Part shown: positions 25,776 to 37,000 of the stretch, one piece after another
How positions within the stretch are numbered: position 1 is the first letter of the stretch
Layout of the letters: the number at the start of each line of letters is the position of its first letter
Source of the DNA: Paragonimus westermani
Taxonomy: Eukaryota > Platyhelminthes > Trematoda > Plagiorchiida > Troglotrematidae
Length of the DNA: 64,000 bases
Assembly (NCBI GenBank): GCA_008508345.1
Contig: QNGE01001010.1
Location: 107,948 to 171,947, forward strand
Reading direction: 5' to 3'
The notes under the pieces: generated by a model
Told to the model about the DNA's origin: nothing
The model's input: only the letters and a program-made list of their open reading frames with translations
The model's database searches: none
Program-made: the position numbers and the translations under genes

Positions 25776-26204
25776 CAACTGTTCCAGTTAGACATGAGAA
25801 AGTTGGTTGTGAAACAAATGATCAAGGTGGTGATAAAAAAAATGATGAAAACTAATTGTAACAGAATATGTTGTCGAACTCATCACTTCATTCACGGTAA
25901 TACTGGGCAAACACAGAGCTAAAACGTTAACATCTACCGAAGTAAAATTGAGCAGACACCACATGGCAGCTCTCCATTGGCAAAATGTACTGATCAAATC
26001 AACGTCGCTGCCACGGAACGGAAATAATTTACCACTTCCTATCATGCGTTAAACACACATGCAAACATTTTATGTAGTCCACAGATCCGAATAAACGAGA
26101 TGATTACAATTCGAAATGAACGTTTTCTTGCCGCAGATTACGTGAGGATTTATTTAATACAGATCGCATGTAACTCATAGTTTAACGCAACAATCGCATC
26201 TGGA

Positions 26205-26365
26205 TGCATTTTTCTATTAATCACTTTTGAAGAAAAGCACCAAGTTTGAGATTCACCCTAATCAGAGCTCATAAAAAGTGTACATCCTTGCCGAAACCAA
26301 GGTTTGGACTGCGGTCTTATAAGACAAACGTCTTGATCGCCGAGCTATTGAGTTTACATTAGTCA
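26205..26365 (-). mobile_element. Old SINE copy
   Basis: The minus strand aligns with the SINE family: AATCAGAGCTCATAA...GTACATCCTTGCCGAAACC...GGTTTGGACTGCGGTC...CGAGCTATTGAG correspond to the body, the B-box region and the head of the copies at 44.8 and 23.7 kb. It is diverged along its whole length. Confidence 0.65.
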
Positions 26366-26483
26366 CGAATGAACTATTATGTATGCACATTCAGCCGCAT
26401 TCACATGTGAGCAACGATTAGATGGCTCGGTTATCATAAAGAGAGTAAAACTAGCGCTTCTTTTGAAGGTGGATGGCTGAAGT

Positions 26484-26975
26484 TTATCTGGCGTTCAAAC
26501 ACCGGTATCTAGAACACATCTCGCTGACTAAAGCTGATAAAACAGTATTTAGGAAACCCTGGCTATTAGGTTGGTCACCTGAAAGCCCATGGAAGTTCGA
26601 ATCAGACCAGTGAGTATGAGCATGACTGAATCCGGCCGAATGGTTGTGTTGAGTGTGGCCAGAATCAAAAGAGGAGAACTTTTGACTGTTGTAAGTATTA
26701 CAAATAATGTGATAGCTAAACGCCACCTGGGGAACATGTACGTCTGACTGCCATACAAGATGCAAATGCACTATCTGCTGCACCGACTCACCCAGCGCAT
26801 CGTGCATGTATTCAGTGTTAACATTCTTGCCCTCCTGTCGTTCCATTGACCGAGAGGCCTGTACCTTAAATCCACGTGTACAACTTTTCACGTACTGCTT
26901 GCATAAAAAAATAACTGAGCGTTTCTTATTCTTGCCACAAAACTTCGCACTGTAAGATGTCATCTCCACCGACAT
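26484..26975 (-). CDS. Unrecognised 163-codon open frame
   Basis: This is one of the longest frames in the window that is not gap or duplicate. It is rich in histidine and serine in its second half (for example TQHNHSAGFSHAHTHWSD) and ends RYRCLNAR. No domain is recognised and no splice sites are needed to read it. It may be an exon, part of an unknown repeat, or chance. I know of no evidence for expression. Confidence 0.25.
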   Translation of the reverse strand: MSVEMTSYSAKFCGKNKKRSVIFLCKQYVKSCTRGFKVQASRSMERQEGKNVNTEYMHDALGESVQQIVHLHLVWQSDVHVPQVAFSYHIICNTYNSQKFSSFDSGHTQHNHSAGFSHAHTHWSDSNFHGLSGDQPNSQGFLNTVLSALVSEMCSRYRCLNAR

Positions 26976-28094
26976 AACAACGAGCTGCTAGTTTTGTACA
27001 CCTGTTTATCTGAGTGTGCTTTACAATTTGCCCGTTAGTTTCTGAGAACAGACACCGCTTGATTGTAGATTGCATATTTTTAGCAAATACTGATAACTTG
27101 TGAATCGGTTGGATTTGCGTAAACCTTTAGCATTCCAACCCCTTCTGTTGGAAAAAAAGCATACAACTGACCTAATAGGTCAGTTGATGGTTCAAGACGG
27201 GCTTGGTTGCGTAACAAAGTTAAACTGTTGGCCTACACAACCATACACTTGTGGTCTTCGAATGCCGGAATGTGCGCAAACAGGTGCGATTCAATTGCCC
27301 TAATCAGCCCCATCAATAATACCGAACTAGCTGGATCTCCTGGAAGAGATTAGTCACGGACATTTGATAGCGGTGCACAAATTACGACCATGTGAATGCG
27401 AAAACCTCCGATTTATCGGAATATGAGTAAGTCGCCATAAGGTGGTGGTTAACAGAAATCACTTAGAAAAGGCACACCGCTAAGAAACCAGCTGCCATCA
27501 TTTCCACTTTTGGAGTAAGCACATGGTGGGAACTGGAGAGACAGAAACAGACAGACTAACAGCAGAAATCCCTTTGAGGTAATGATCCCCCCTTACAGAA
27601 AATCACAAACAAAAGCGCACTATAAACCATACTCATACTCGAAAACGAGACCTCTTCAAGTAGAAACAGACAACGGTTGGTAAACCACTGTGCGCCAACG
27701 TCATCCTCGTGAATAAGCCAGCATCAATACAAGCAAACAAGATGGATGCCAACGAGCGGCACGTCGTTACTAAACGATATCCGATCGATCATACAGCAGA
27801 ATTTATATTGCAAAGGTTTGAAGTAAATCCTGTACGGGTCAGCAACGCAATTCATGGTTATCAAGTTTTGTGTAGGGGAACTAAACAGGACGATGATGCT
27901 TTCATAACTAATGATGACAAGTCCAATAGCTGCAAGAAAAGTCATTTTGAGATCCACAAATCACCATAATAGATGACAGTATATCAGTGGGTCTCGCTGG
28001 TGCTTAACCGTCACACAACCACGAACAGAACGGTAACCCTTGGTCAGAGTAAAAAACAGAAGGGGAAAGTAATTACCGAAAATAGCTATGTCCA
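26976..28094. other. No recognised gene
   Basis: The stretch holds the plus frame 27709-27969 (86 codons, hydrophilic) and its shadow on the other strand. No motif is seen. Confidence 0.5.
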
Positions 28095-28540
28095 TATTCA
28101 GACATTCAGAATCAAGGTGCGGACACCTTGCAAACAAACAATCACGCTGTAAATGAACGTAAGGCGCCATCAGTAAGGCAGCTAACTTGCTTGTGGCTTT
28201 TATCGCCCCGCGTCATTAAATGCACTCACTTCACAGACAACATGGTCAAACAACAACATTCACGCCACTGAGCTCAATCAACCGCCATCTCACCTAACGT
28301 CGCTACCCACCGACTCTGCGAGTCGTGAAGGTCACAGCCCAGGAGAGGAACCCGACTTACAGTGGCCAACCTCTTGGTGAATGACTTCATTTGTCTACGC
28401 CAGGTCACCATCTGCCCACCTTGCACCTTGCAACAGTTGGCCGCATCGTCAGCAAAGTGTTCGGTGTGGCAGACGACTAGCTGGCATCTTCAGTACATGA
28501 ACTGTCCAACCAAGTTTGTGTGAAATCCACAAAGCATACT
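28095..28540 (-). mobile_element. LINE 3' end fragment
   Basis: Minus-strand reading from 28540 gives HVLKMPASRLPHRTL, then TWRRQMKSFTKRLATV, DSQSRWVATLGEMA. These are the last conserved C-terminal blocks of the RTE-like family ('GHVLRMP ... W...MKxxTxGLAxVGR ... SRWLETLGEMA'). The untranslated tail follows and matches the tail at 640-900 closely enough to align base by base. The copy is truncated on its 5' side. Confidence 0.75.
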
Positions 28541-30304
28541 ACGAGAAAGTCACTCTCTACCTATCCACTTACCGTGAACGCCTCTTCAGGTGAAAACACT
28601 TCAGACAGTTATTCCCTATAGTTGTTTTCGTGTTCTAGACTTCAAAGATACGAAGAAAACAATTGCAAATGTAGAGTACTACAGAAAGTGGCTCGCAGCA
28701 GAGTATGTCTGATCAGTCGATTAATGAGCTCACAAACAAAAGGGACAAATGAGCTAGAATAGGACGAGACTGGAACACGAAGAACTTACCTAATTGTGGG
28801 GAAAGAGAAAGCCGGCTGAACGGATGTCTCCGCAACGCTAGTTGGTTATGAGAGCTAGATGTTAAACTGACGTTGTCGGAGAGTTGGGCAAAAACAGCTT
28901 TGGGAATCTCATAGTCCAGGTCCGGCGGGAATTGTCCGCTTCGAACAGAATATGAGCCTTTCGGCGGCAGCGGAGGTTCGCCATTTTCTGGGACCTGAGG
29001 GGGGCTGGTAACATGAAGCGACAGTTCATCACATAAATTTTCAGTACAGACAAAAGAACAATCATCGGATTAACCAAAGCAAAGCATATTGCCTGCAATT
29101 GGAGAACGCGATAGGAAGATCAGACTACTGCTTACAATCAAAACAACAGATGAGAGTAAAAAAATACTGATATGAAAAAGGGATGAACAATTTAGAANAA
29201 AAAATACTGATATGAAAAAGGGATGAACAATTTAGAAAAATTCACGGACACCGATGATTTGGCAAGCGAAATTGGTCTATGGGCCTGTTTAGCACCGGAA
29301 AGTAACCAGTAGACCAACTGATGCTTGAAGACGTTAACTCATAAATGAACAATTTTTGTTAGAAACCATCTGATAAAAACAGCCGGTGAACAACTCCAAC
29401 TAGGCTAGGACCGTGGAAGTTCGCAAGGATTAGTATACGGGACTCAAATTACCATCTTGTAAGTTTGCACATCAAACGGGAAGCATGAAAAAAATTAACC
29501 ATCGATCGCAGAACTCATTCTTAGCATTTAATCGTGCATGGACAAAATGATTCATTGAAGTCCCAGTCGCATTCTCTGATGCTTGCACCATACACGTTTA
29601 GTAACTTTGAAGCATGCTTGAGTTTCGACGCGTCTTCAGCGTTACGTCATCGACGGACGTTTAAATTCACTCACTTGTAACAAGCCATTGGCAGATGGGA
29701 TGCGAATAAACGTCGAAGTTTAGCAAGGAAGCCTTAAATGCAGACAAGAAAACTGAATGTTTTCCGCGAGCGTTCTCAGAAATGCACGATGATTTCAGAT
29801 ATCTACATAGAGATGGTCATTCCAACCAGAGGGGAGATTGGTGCTCTCTGATAACAATTTAATGGGGACCCATTGTATTTGGTTATATTAAAAACGAGCT
29901 TGGGAACCATAATGTTCTCATTCTACTTGCGAACACTTTTATGTATCATGAAGAGGTGATACAAGCGTTCCATAGAAGTGTCATTTTTAATGAAGAGATA
30001 CAAGTTCGAGCTGTCGAAGGAACGGAGTAAATGATGCAACGTAATAGAGTCAAATAATATGTACAGGCCAGCTGGGCTTTACTTTGAATCATCTTGGAGG
30101 ATTTCCTGCGAGGAGGATAAACGCTCAGAAATCTATGATGCATTTTAAACAAATGTCTCGAAGACCGCGGTCGCGGTAGCACCGTTTTGTATAGGATAAG
30201 TCATTTTATACCTATGTCATTGGTTAACAATGTGAACCTGGTTCGAAATTGCGGGTGACCTCGGCGATCAACCATGTGTATTCCTCATTCGTGTTTCCTA
30301 TTAG
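28541..30304. other. No recognised gene; assembly join at 29198
   Basis: Short frames only. The N at 29198 is flanked by duplicated ends (separate entry). A GGTTCGAAAT at about 30240 looks like a B box but lacks an A box and stem pairing. Confidence 0.45.
29159..29237. repeat. 39-base exact duplicate around one N (assembly join)
   Basis: Bases 29159-29197 and 29199-29237 are identical, with N at 29198 between them. This is the same signature as at 19756: unmerged contig ends. Confidence 0.85.
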
Positions 30305-30445
30305 GGACAAGTTTTGGCCACGTGTTTACTTAACGCTTATTCTCAAACCGACACGACAACGTGATCCGTTTCACTCATTGGTGGACCAAAAACAGAGGAA
30401 ACCAGTGTTGCGAGCGAAGCGGGCATACAAGAAGCTACCGGTTCG
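30305..30445 (+). CDS. Candidate internal exon, basic peptide
   Basis: The acceptor is excellent (ATTCCTCATTCGTGTTTCCTATTAG before 30305) and the donor good (TTCG|GTGAGC at 30445/30446). Between them lie one base, 46 codons and two bases. The peptide is basic, beginning DKFWPRVYLTLILKPTRQRD and ending in a lysine/arginine-rich stretch (RAKRAYKKLP), like many nucleic-acid-binding or mitochondrial ribosomal proteins; this is a compositional remark only. A second AG at 30468-30469 would continue the same frame for about 26 codons to a stop if only 24 bases were removed (see findings). Confidence 0.38.
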
Positions 30446-30469
30446 GTGAGCTGCTTTGGCGATTTACAG

Positions 30470-33114
30470 GAAGATTTTATATTGGAAGAAGCCGAAAACA
30501 TTAGGAGAGTACAATGGATTTAGTCAAATGTGTCAGAGTAGTCAGTAACTGCAAGAGCGCAAATGAGAGAAAACATTACAGAATGAAATAGTTGTTGGGT
30601 AGTCCAACCACGATCTATTAAACACACGGCAAGCGCTTCAGAAAGAATAAAAACCAGCCATGGTGAATGACTGAGCACAGCTTTACCCCCACAGTAACGA
30701 TTTTGGTAGTAGTCGGATTTTCTGGCGACAGCCCGGTTTGCTGAATATGTGCGTAGAACCTGAAGATATTAAAAGACGGCGGTGTTATAACAGAACCTGC
30801 TAATCCACGGTTGGCTGGTTGGTTGGATATTTTCTACAGATTAAACAGTTCATTAAACGTTGTAGCAGGCGCGAGTTAATTCGGACAGTGATTTCGGTCA
30901 AGCAGTAGTAGATGGAAGTTGGAACAATAACCGTGTTTATCCTCAAAACCGATGCCTGAAAGATGACAACAAAGTTAGACATATCATTACAATTATCTCA
31001 ACTGTTATCCAGTTGGTCGGTGTTACGCGTTATTAGCCCATAGGTGGGAATGGCACAGTAGACATCATCAACAGCAACACAGTAGACATAAAGAGAGTAC
31101 ACCCGAAAGCGATAACATCGATCCTCCGTTCAAACAGCACAGATGAGCGAAACAGTGTAACGAGTGCAGTTTAAATGAGAGTGGAATAGTTCATAGAGCA
31201 GAAGAAAAAGGTTCATGTATGAGGGGAAGTTAGGCGGTTTGTAAATGGCTGGGCATGGGGCCATATAGAAGAGTTTCGGGTGTGATCAATAAATCTAACC
31301 GCGACGGAGTGTACAGCCAACAACAGTCGTGCCTTGAAAGAAAGCCAGATGGTGTGTAATGCCTTACAAAGTATCTTTGTAGCAAGTGTGAATTTTACCC
31401 AGTGTTCGTTATCTGCTCAGCATGTGTATTGCCGCTTCGTCACACACGTAATCTATTTCTGACACACCTAAGTGCTTAAAATATTGGTAAGAACGATCGT
31501 CGACGCCATCAAGTTCTTATTGATTGTACTGTCGACAGTGCGGAGACAGCACACGCAATGTAGCATGATCATCAGACACGCCTGTTCACGTACCTCGTGA
31601 AAATGCCCATCCGAATCTGATGACCCGCGTCGATCAAATGAAGTTTCACAACATTCAAGACAGGTTTCATCATATCATCGACATTTATGGAAAGTTGAAC
31701 ACAACAATGAAATGGCAGACGCTAGTAGGGATTAACATTCGAAAGTATCTATTCAGTACTGAATAACTATAAGCAGGAATATATTAGAGACTCGCGAGGT
31801 GGACTGAAGAACCAATCAATAGACATCAAACGGGGTGGAGGATAGATGTTAAACCATAAGGTTCATAGGAATACAAAGTTTGCGCGCGACTGCTCGCATA
31901 CACAGTGCTGGCTTGAGAAACCTAGTCGCAACCACCCCAGCGAAACGCGGGTTTTGATGACACACTATAATCCCAATTTTTGAATAGGCGGTAATTCGAT
32001 GACTTGTGGCCAGCATGTGCCTAGCGATTGACGAAGTAAGAAATTTGCGTGAACTTGAGTTGAATGAAAAAGAGAACCGCCCACTAGCTCCAGACAGCTC
32101 ATCTATCACAAGGGTGAAGGTCCAATAAAATGGTCTGTGTATCGAAAGTCAACCTGGGCTGGTTAGTATACTCGTATTACAAGACTCATCGCAATGGGGA
32201 TAATTGATTGTGCATGCTAGACGTATTTGTTCACTAAGTCTAACGAATATCCGACGTGATTAATCGACAGACACAGCCAGCGATTTACGGCAACAGGTAG
32301 AGTCCCCATGACTAGAAGAAATAGGTCAGCCATTCGAGGGTGACCAGTTTGCTTGAACTACAAAACACTTCGTCACATCGGATGGAAGAAAACCATGACG
32401 AAGCAGAAATCGTATCCCTTGACCAAACTCACCTTCAATCAAGAGAGAGAATAACCTGTCAGCACTAACTCATTCTGTATCTATTGATCTATTTTAAACT
32501 GCGGCATAAGTTATATCTGCAGAATCGACAGGGGCTTAAACTCCAGGATGACGGAACATTTGTAAAAACGGGTTCCGAAAGTGGCTTCTTAGCCTAAGTC
32601 ATCTGACACGAATTCACGCAATCTTTCGACTTTATCAACTAACAGACATACTGATCACAGGTAACCAAGTTAACCTTAAAACGACCTTCGGAATTAAAAT
32701 GTGTCACATCAATCGGTGCTTTCTGTGTTTCATCAAAACGGTCGTAAGTAGCCACTTCGAGTCAGCATAATTTGCGCAGAAACAACAAAGTGGAAGCCTT
32801 TGACTCTTATTACCATCCTAAATCATTAGCCCCATACATATTCTTGGTTATTCTTATTTGGTACTGAAGAAGCCATGTGAAATAATGAAGTCCGCCGGCT
32901 TCCATCTTCCAACTATTACCTTTAAATATATGAAGTGGACCAACCATTTTAAATTATCAGACTGATACCGTCTGATGGTCATCATGTGTTTTTACTAGAG
33001 TACCCTACTTGACAGCAGCAAGTGAAACAGTAAAAAGAGGGAAAGGAGGACGACTAAAACAAGTTGTTTCGCGTGAGATGCCTATACTGGGTGGTTTCTG
33101 AATTACACATTCCT
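30470..33114. other. No recognised gene
   Basis: The minus frame 31849-32109 (86 codons) has protein-like composition (for example SKIGIIVCHQNPRFAGVVA) but no clear splice boundary or family. Nothing else is recognised. Confidence 0.4.
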
Positions 33115-33330
33115 GATAGAGATTCTTAGTTAGCACGAGTTGAACCTCATTCACAACTGAAGGCAGCTCCCACATTTCCACACAATTTTTAGTCACACCC
33201 TTTGAAAAAAACCAACCCACTCGAGTTTCGTTCCTGTTATACGTTGTCAATAGCACATATCATTGCAACAGCCGAAATTTGACAACGTGACCACAGTTCA
33301 CAACTCGGTGGTTTTACCCCCATCGTTTCC
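33115..33330 (-). mobile_element. Old SINE copy
   Basis: Blocks ACTCGAGTTTCGTTCC, CGTTGTCAATAGCACATATC and AACTCGGTGGTT correspond in order to body, middle and head of the family on the minus strand. It is well diverged from the copies at 23.6 and 44.7 kb. Confidence 0.65.
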
Positions 33331-33599
33331 TACCACTGTAGCCTTCCAGCAACTAAACAAGATGTCACCAATATCGATCGGGCTTAAAAACTCAGGTCTG
33401 TTGAAAGCTTTCACATTAGCGCAACACCTCTAGAACCAACCACTCAATGGACAAGCAACGATGAACCTGGCTCGTCTTACAAACCTCACAATGGAATATC
33501 AAAGTGATGGGAACAAACACGTCATTAAGACTGTGAAATATAAATAAGCATAAATTCATTCATTGCAAACATGACAACGTGGGCCTCGGGTAAGCGAAG
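33331..33599. other. No recognised gene
   Basis: Unassigned sequence between a SINE and a LINE fragment. Confidence 0.5.
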
Positions 33600-34030
33600 A
33601 AGTGGAAGTGGTCGAGCAGATTTGCAGCCCAGTGTGTTGTGCATTGCTTTCCTAGTAGATCAATTTGCTGACGAACGTTTCGTTCATGAACAACAGGAAT
33701 TCATCAGTCCTCTCTATTCGACTCTGTCATGGATGGTATTCTGGAAAATGCGCTTAAAAAAACCAATGGGCTTGCATTATTGTCAGTGAGATATCATTGA
33801 GGATCGTAAAGGCACGCGCTACCCTCATCAAAGGACGTTACCGATGCCATGAAAAAAAAGACGTCCGGCTGTTGACGTAGGGAAAGGCATAGCAACGCTT
33901 TTGTGCGTTTTGTTTTCCTTTGTAACTCTTTTGTCTGGGCTATTCCATATCACCGCTGAGGTGAACGGCGACCTGAGCAGCGGTGCCTTTTGAGTAGGCC
34001 CATGACCATTGTGAATGAACGAATGAATGA
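33600..34030 (+). mobile_element. LINE fragment with internal deletion and 3' end
   Basis: A block that in one frame reads GWYSGKCA and in another MDGILENAL-like (near 33729-33760) is the RT segment after the GVRQGC motif. Within 30 codons it passes into ISLRIVKARATL, the block that normally lies past the YADD motif. The catalytic centre and the region after it are thus missing. The 3' tail, with GAGGTGAACGGCGACCTGAGCAGCGGTGC, resembles the tail at 21.7 kb and ends in GAATGAACGAATGAATGA repeats, the kind of simple repeat that ends RTE-type LINEs. Confidence 0.6.
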
Positions 34031-37000
34031 AAATGGGTGTGTACGAAAAATAAATGAACGAAACACCTTGGTGTCGGTCTAAGCAATTTTTGATAGTTAA
34101 ATAGTCAGATATGTAAACAATCCTAAACTAACAAGTCATCACTTGTTGAACATAAGAGTTGGCTTAATCAGTCGGCACACGGGTGTGATCACGTCGAATC
34201 CGAAAAATGAGCCGCCTAATGATTATGACGTGAAATGGTTTCAGACGAACTGCTTAACCGAATTTCAATAAGGTGGGGGCGAACAAGCGCGCGCAGCCAT
34301 CAAAAACAGACAGAAATGAAATGTACCATCCACATAACCAATTATCGACCATCTGAAGTCGAGTGACTGCGCATTGCCGTAAGCGAACCGTTAATCAAGA
34401 TACGAGTATGAAGTTACGAATGGGTAGGAGGTGAAACTGGTACAAAAATGAGTTATTTAAACGGCAAAACGCACAACACGGAGTCCAATTCATTCAGACG
34501 ATCATCATAATCATCATCATGGACAGCAATACATCAGTGGTTTCGAAGATCGCTTAACGATAAGAAAGATAGGTGAACGTTCGAACTAAACGACACATCA
34601 TCGTCAATCCAGTCCATCTAAAATTCCTACCACAGCGTGACAACTGCACATGAACATGTGTGAACGTGGGTTTGTATGATTTGCCCAGTTCAAACATTTT
34701 CTAGAAAGAGGAAATGCCTACTGTAACGTGCTACCGATTTTAAAGTCTGTTGAATGGGTTTTTTAGTTACACATTCAGCGGAATGCACAAAAGCAACCAA
34801 GCGGTATCCACAGAAATACGAACTTCAACACCATACCGTGAATTTGAGGTTATTGCCACTCACGATCATCAGGGACAGCAGCGCACCGATCCTCATTCGC
34901 CACAAAACGATAAGAGGAAGGAACTTCAGTTTGGATGAAAAGAGGGGAAAGGCAAGGACAGATTACTGCAAACTCCATCAGTAAGTACAAGTAAGCAGTA
35001 TCCATATGCCTACACCATGTACGCGAGCATCTCAGTTGCAAGTGACAGTAAGGCGACGTCTGCAAGATGGATGCCGTGCGGTTTTCATAGCTCAGTTCGA
35101 CTGAGTGACCTAAGTTCACGAACAACTCAGTCCGAGAACGGAAATGTTTATGTCGCTGGTCCCCTTTATCCACCATCTCTCCTAAAGCTCTTAGTCAGAC
35201 TAGATGGGTCATGAGGAACCAGGCCGAGGAGATGAACAAGCTCTGATTTGTTGACAGCTACTTCCTATTCCCACTATCAATTCACAGACTAAACTCCTTG
35301 TACCTCAGGTCTAAAACAACAAGTGTCACACAAGGATGGATAATTGGATAGACGTGTTTCGGCCAGACAGAAATGCAACCAATTGGAGCAGTTGGTCGGA
35401 CAGTCGACAGCCAACGTCTCATTCCAAACAAGGGCAACTAATTTTAAGCGAGTCAAAATTCCACAGAGCGGAGGTCATGGCTTAAGGTATTAAACAGACA
35501 GACATCAAAAATGAAATGCTACTCCGGAGAACATCACATGCATTGCGTCTTCTCATTGTTTTATTCAAAAGGATGAAAGCTTCACACATCGTTGTAAAAA
35601 GTTCAGATGAGGAATTAATAAAATAGGTTGTCCCGTCTTGATTGACCTCAGATCAAACCGACCGCTTAGTCTGTAATCACCCGAATTACCGCATAAAACT
35701 CCCCACCACCAATGGCCTTGTCGACATCTGTTTGCACCAAATTTCAAGGGATAACCTGAAATATAAAGCGGCTGTGTTTACCAGATCAGAGTCCTACAGC
35801 CAGCGTCCAAAACAGTGTCTGGTAATCAACGCCAGATAACGTCAGTGATTTAAACTCTGTCAGTACTAACGACGTCGGTGGCATCCACACATTAATAAAT
35901 CCCTTATCCGACTTGGCTTTTGGTCACCAACATTGCTGCAACAAATTTACAGGATTCGTTATACAACTCAACGCACGCAACAGATCTCACACAATTCTCA
36001 GTGGCTCAGTGCACAAAAAAGGCGGGATTCAATCTCCAACACTCGGATTGACGGACGGTATAGATAACAAATTCAGATATTTGCACATCGACTCAAATCA
36101 CACCACTCCCCTCAGTTGTTCAATGACAAGGGGATGTGCTTTCTGGTGATTTTGGCCTTGACCATGAGGTTAGTTTTTCTTAACGACATCGACCGAATCT
36201 GGGGCAACTCCTAGGCTAGCACTAGCAGCTCGCTAAAAAGAAATGTGCACTGCACACTACAAATGCATGTTCAAGGCTGACAACGTCTCCGCTCGAGATA
36301 TGTCAACAGAAGTGCGCGATTAAAACGTTAGTGATGGCAACAGAAAAAAATTAAGGCGATTAACTCTCATCACTAATAATGATGTTCTTTCACATACAAA
36401 CCCCAAGTCTGCGCGATCCGTTTCGTGCCCATTTTGTAGGTGGCCGATTACAACCATATTCCACCGATCCTTACGAAATAGCCTTGCTGATGTGACTTCT
36501 TATTACCGACCCATTGTAGGACGCTCTATTGCACAATAAGAGTACAGGCTGCTCGATTAGTGTTATTAAAACTTGGAAAAAACAGCACAAGAAGAAAAAT
36601 CCATCTATATTCATCACATTCATGGAAAGCTATCATCTGAAGTTCGAGAAAGGAAATCTACAATCGATAACGCTTTGAACTCAATGACCAGGACAACAAC
36701 GATAGGTACAACACCGATGTAGCAGAACAACGAGTTAAGAGATCATATTTTAGCAGCGGATGAGTAAATTATAGGAAGGGTAAAAAGTATTACGAATTGT
36801 CCGGCAAACGTCATAATGAAACTCACGCTGCCATAATGTCACGAAGAAGGGTATACGTCACAACATTTGGCGTAGACAGACTGCAAGTTCTCCACTGAGC
36901 GGCTGAATAGACACTCCACGATAACCACAAATTATGCATTTCCGTCAATGGCTACTTCCAGAACATTGTATGCGTGTCATAAGATGCAATGATGTGTGAA

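Noticed and set aside
30190..30270. Possible tRNA or SINE head (GGTTCGAAAT near 30240)
   Set aside because: There is no A box at the right spacing, no stem pairing, no Pol III terminator and no similarity to the SINE family here.
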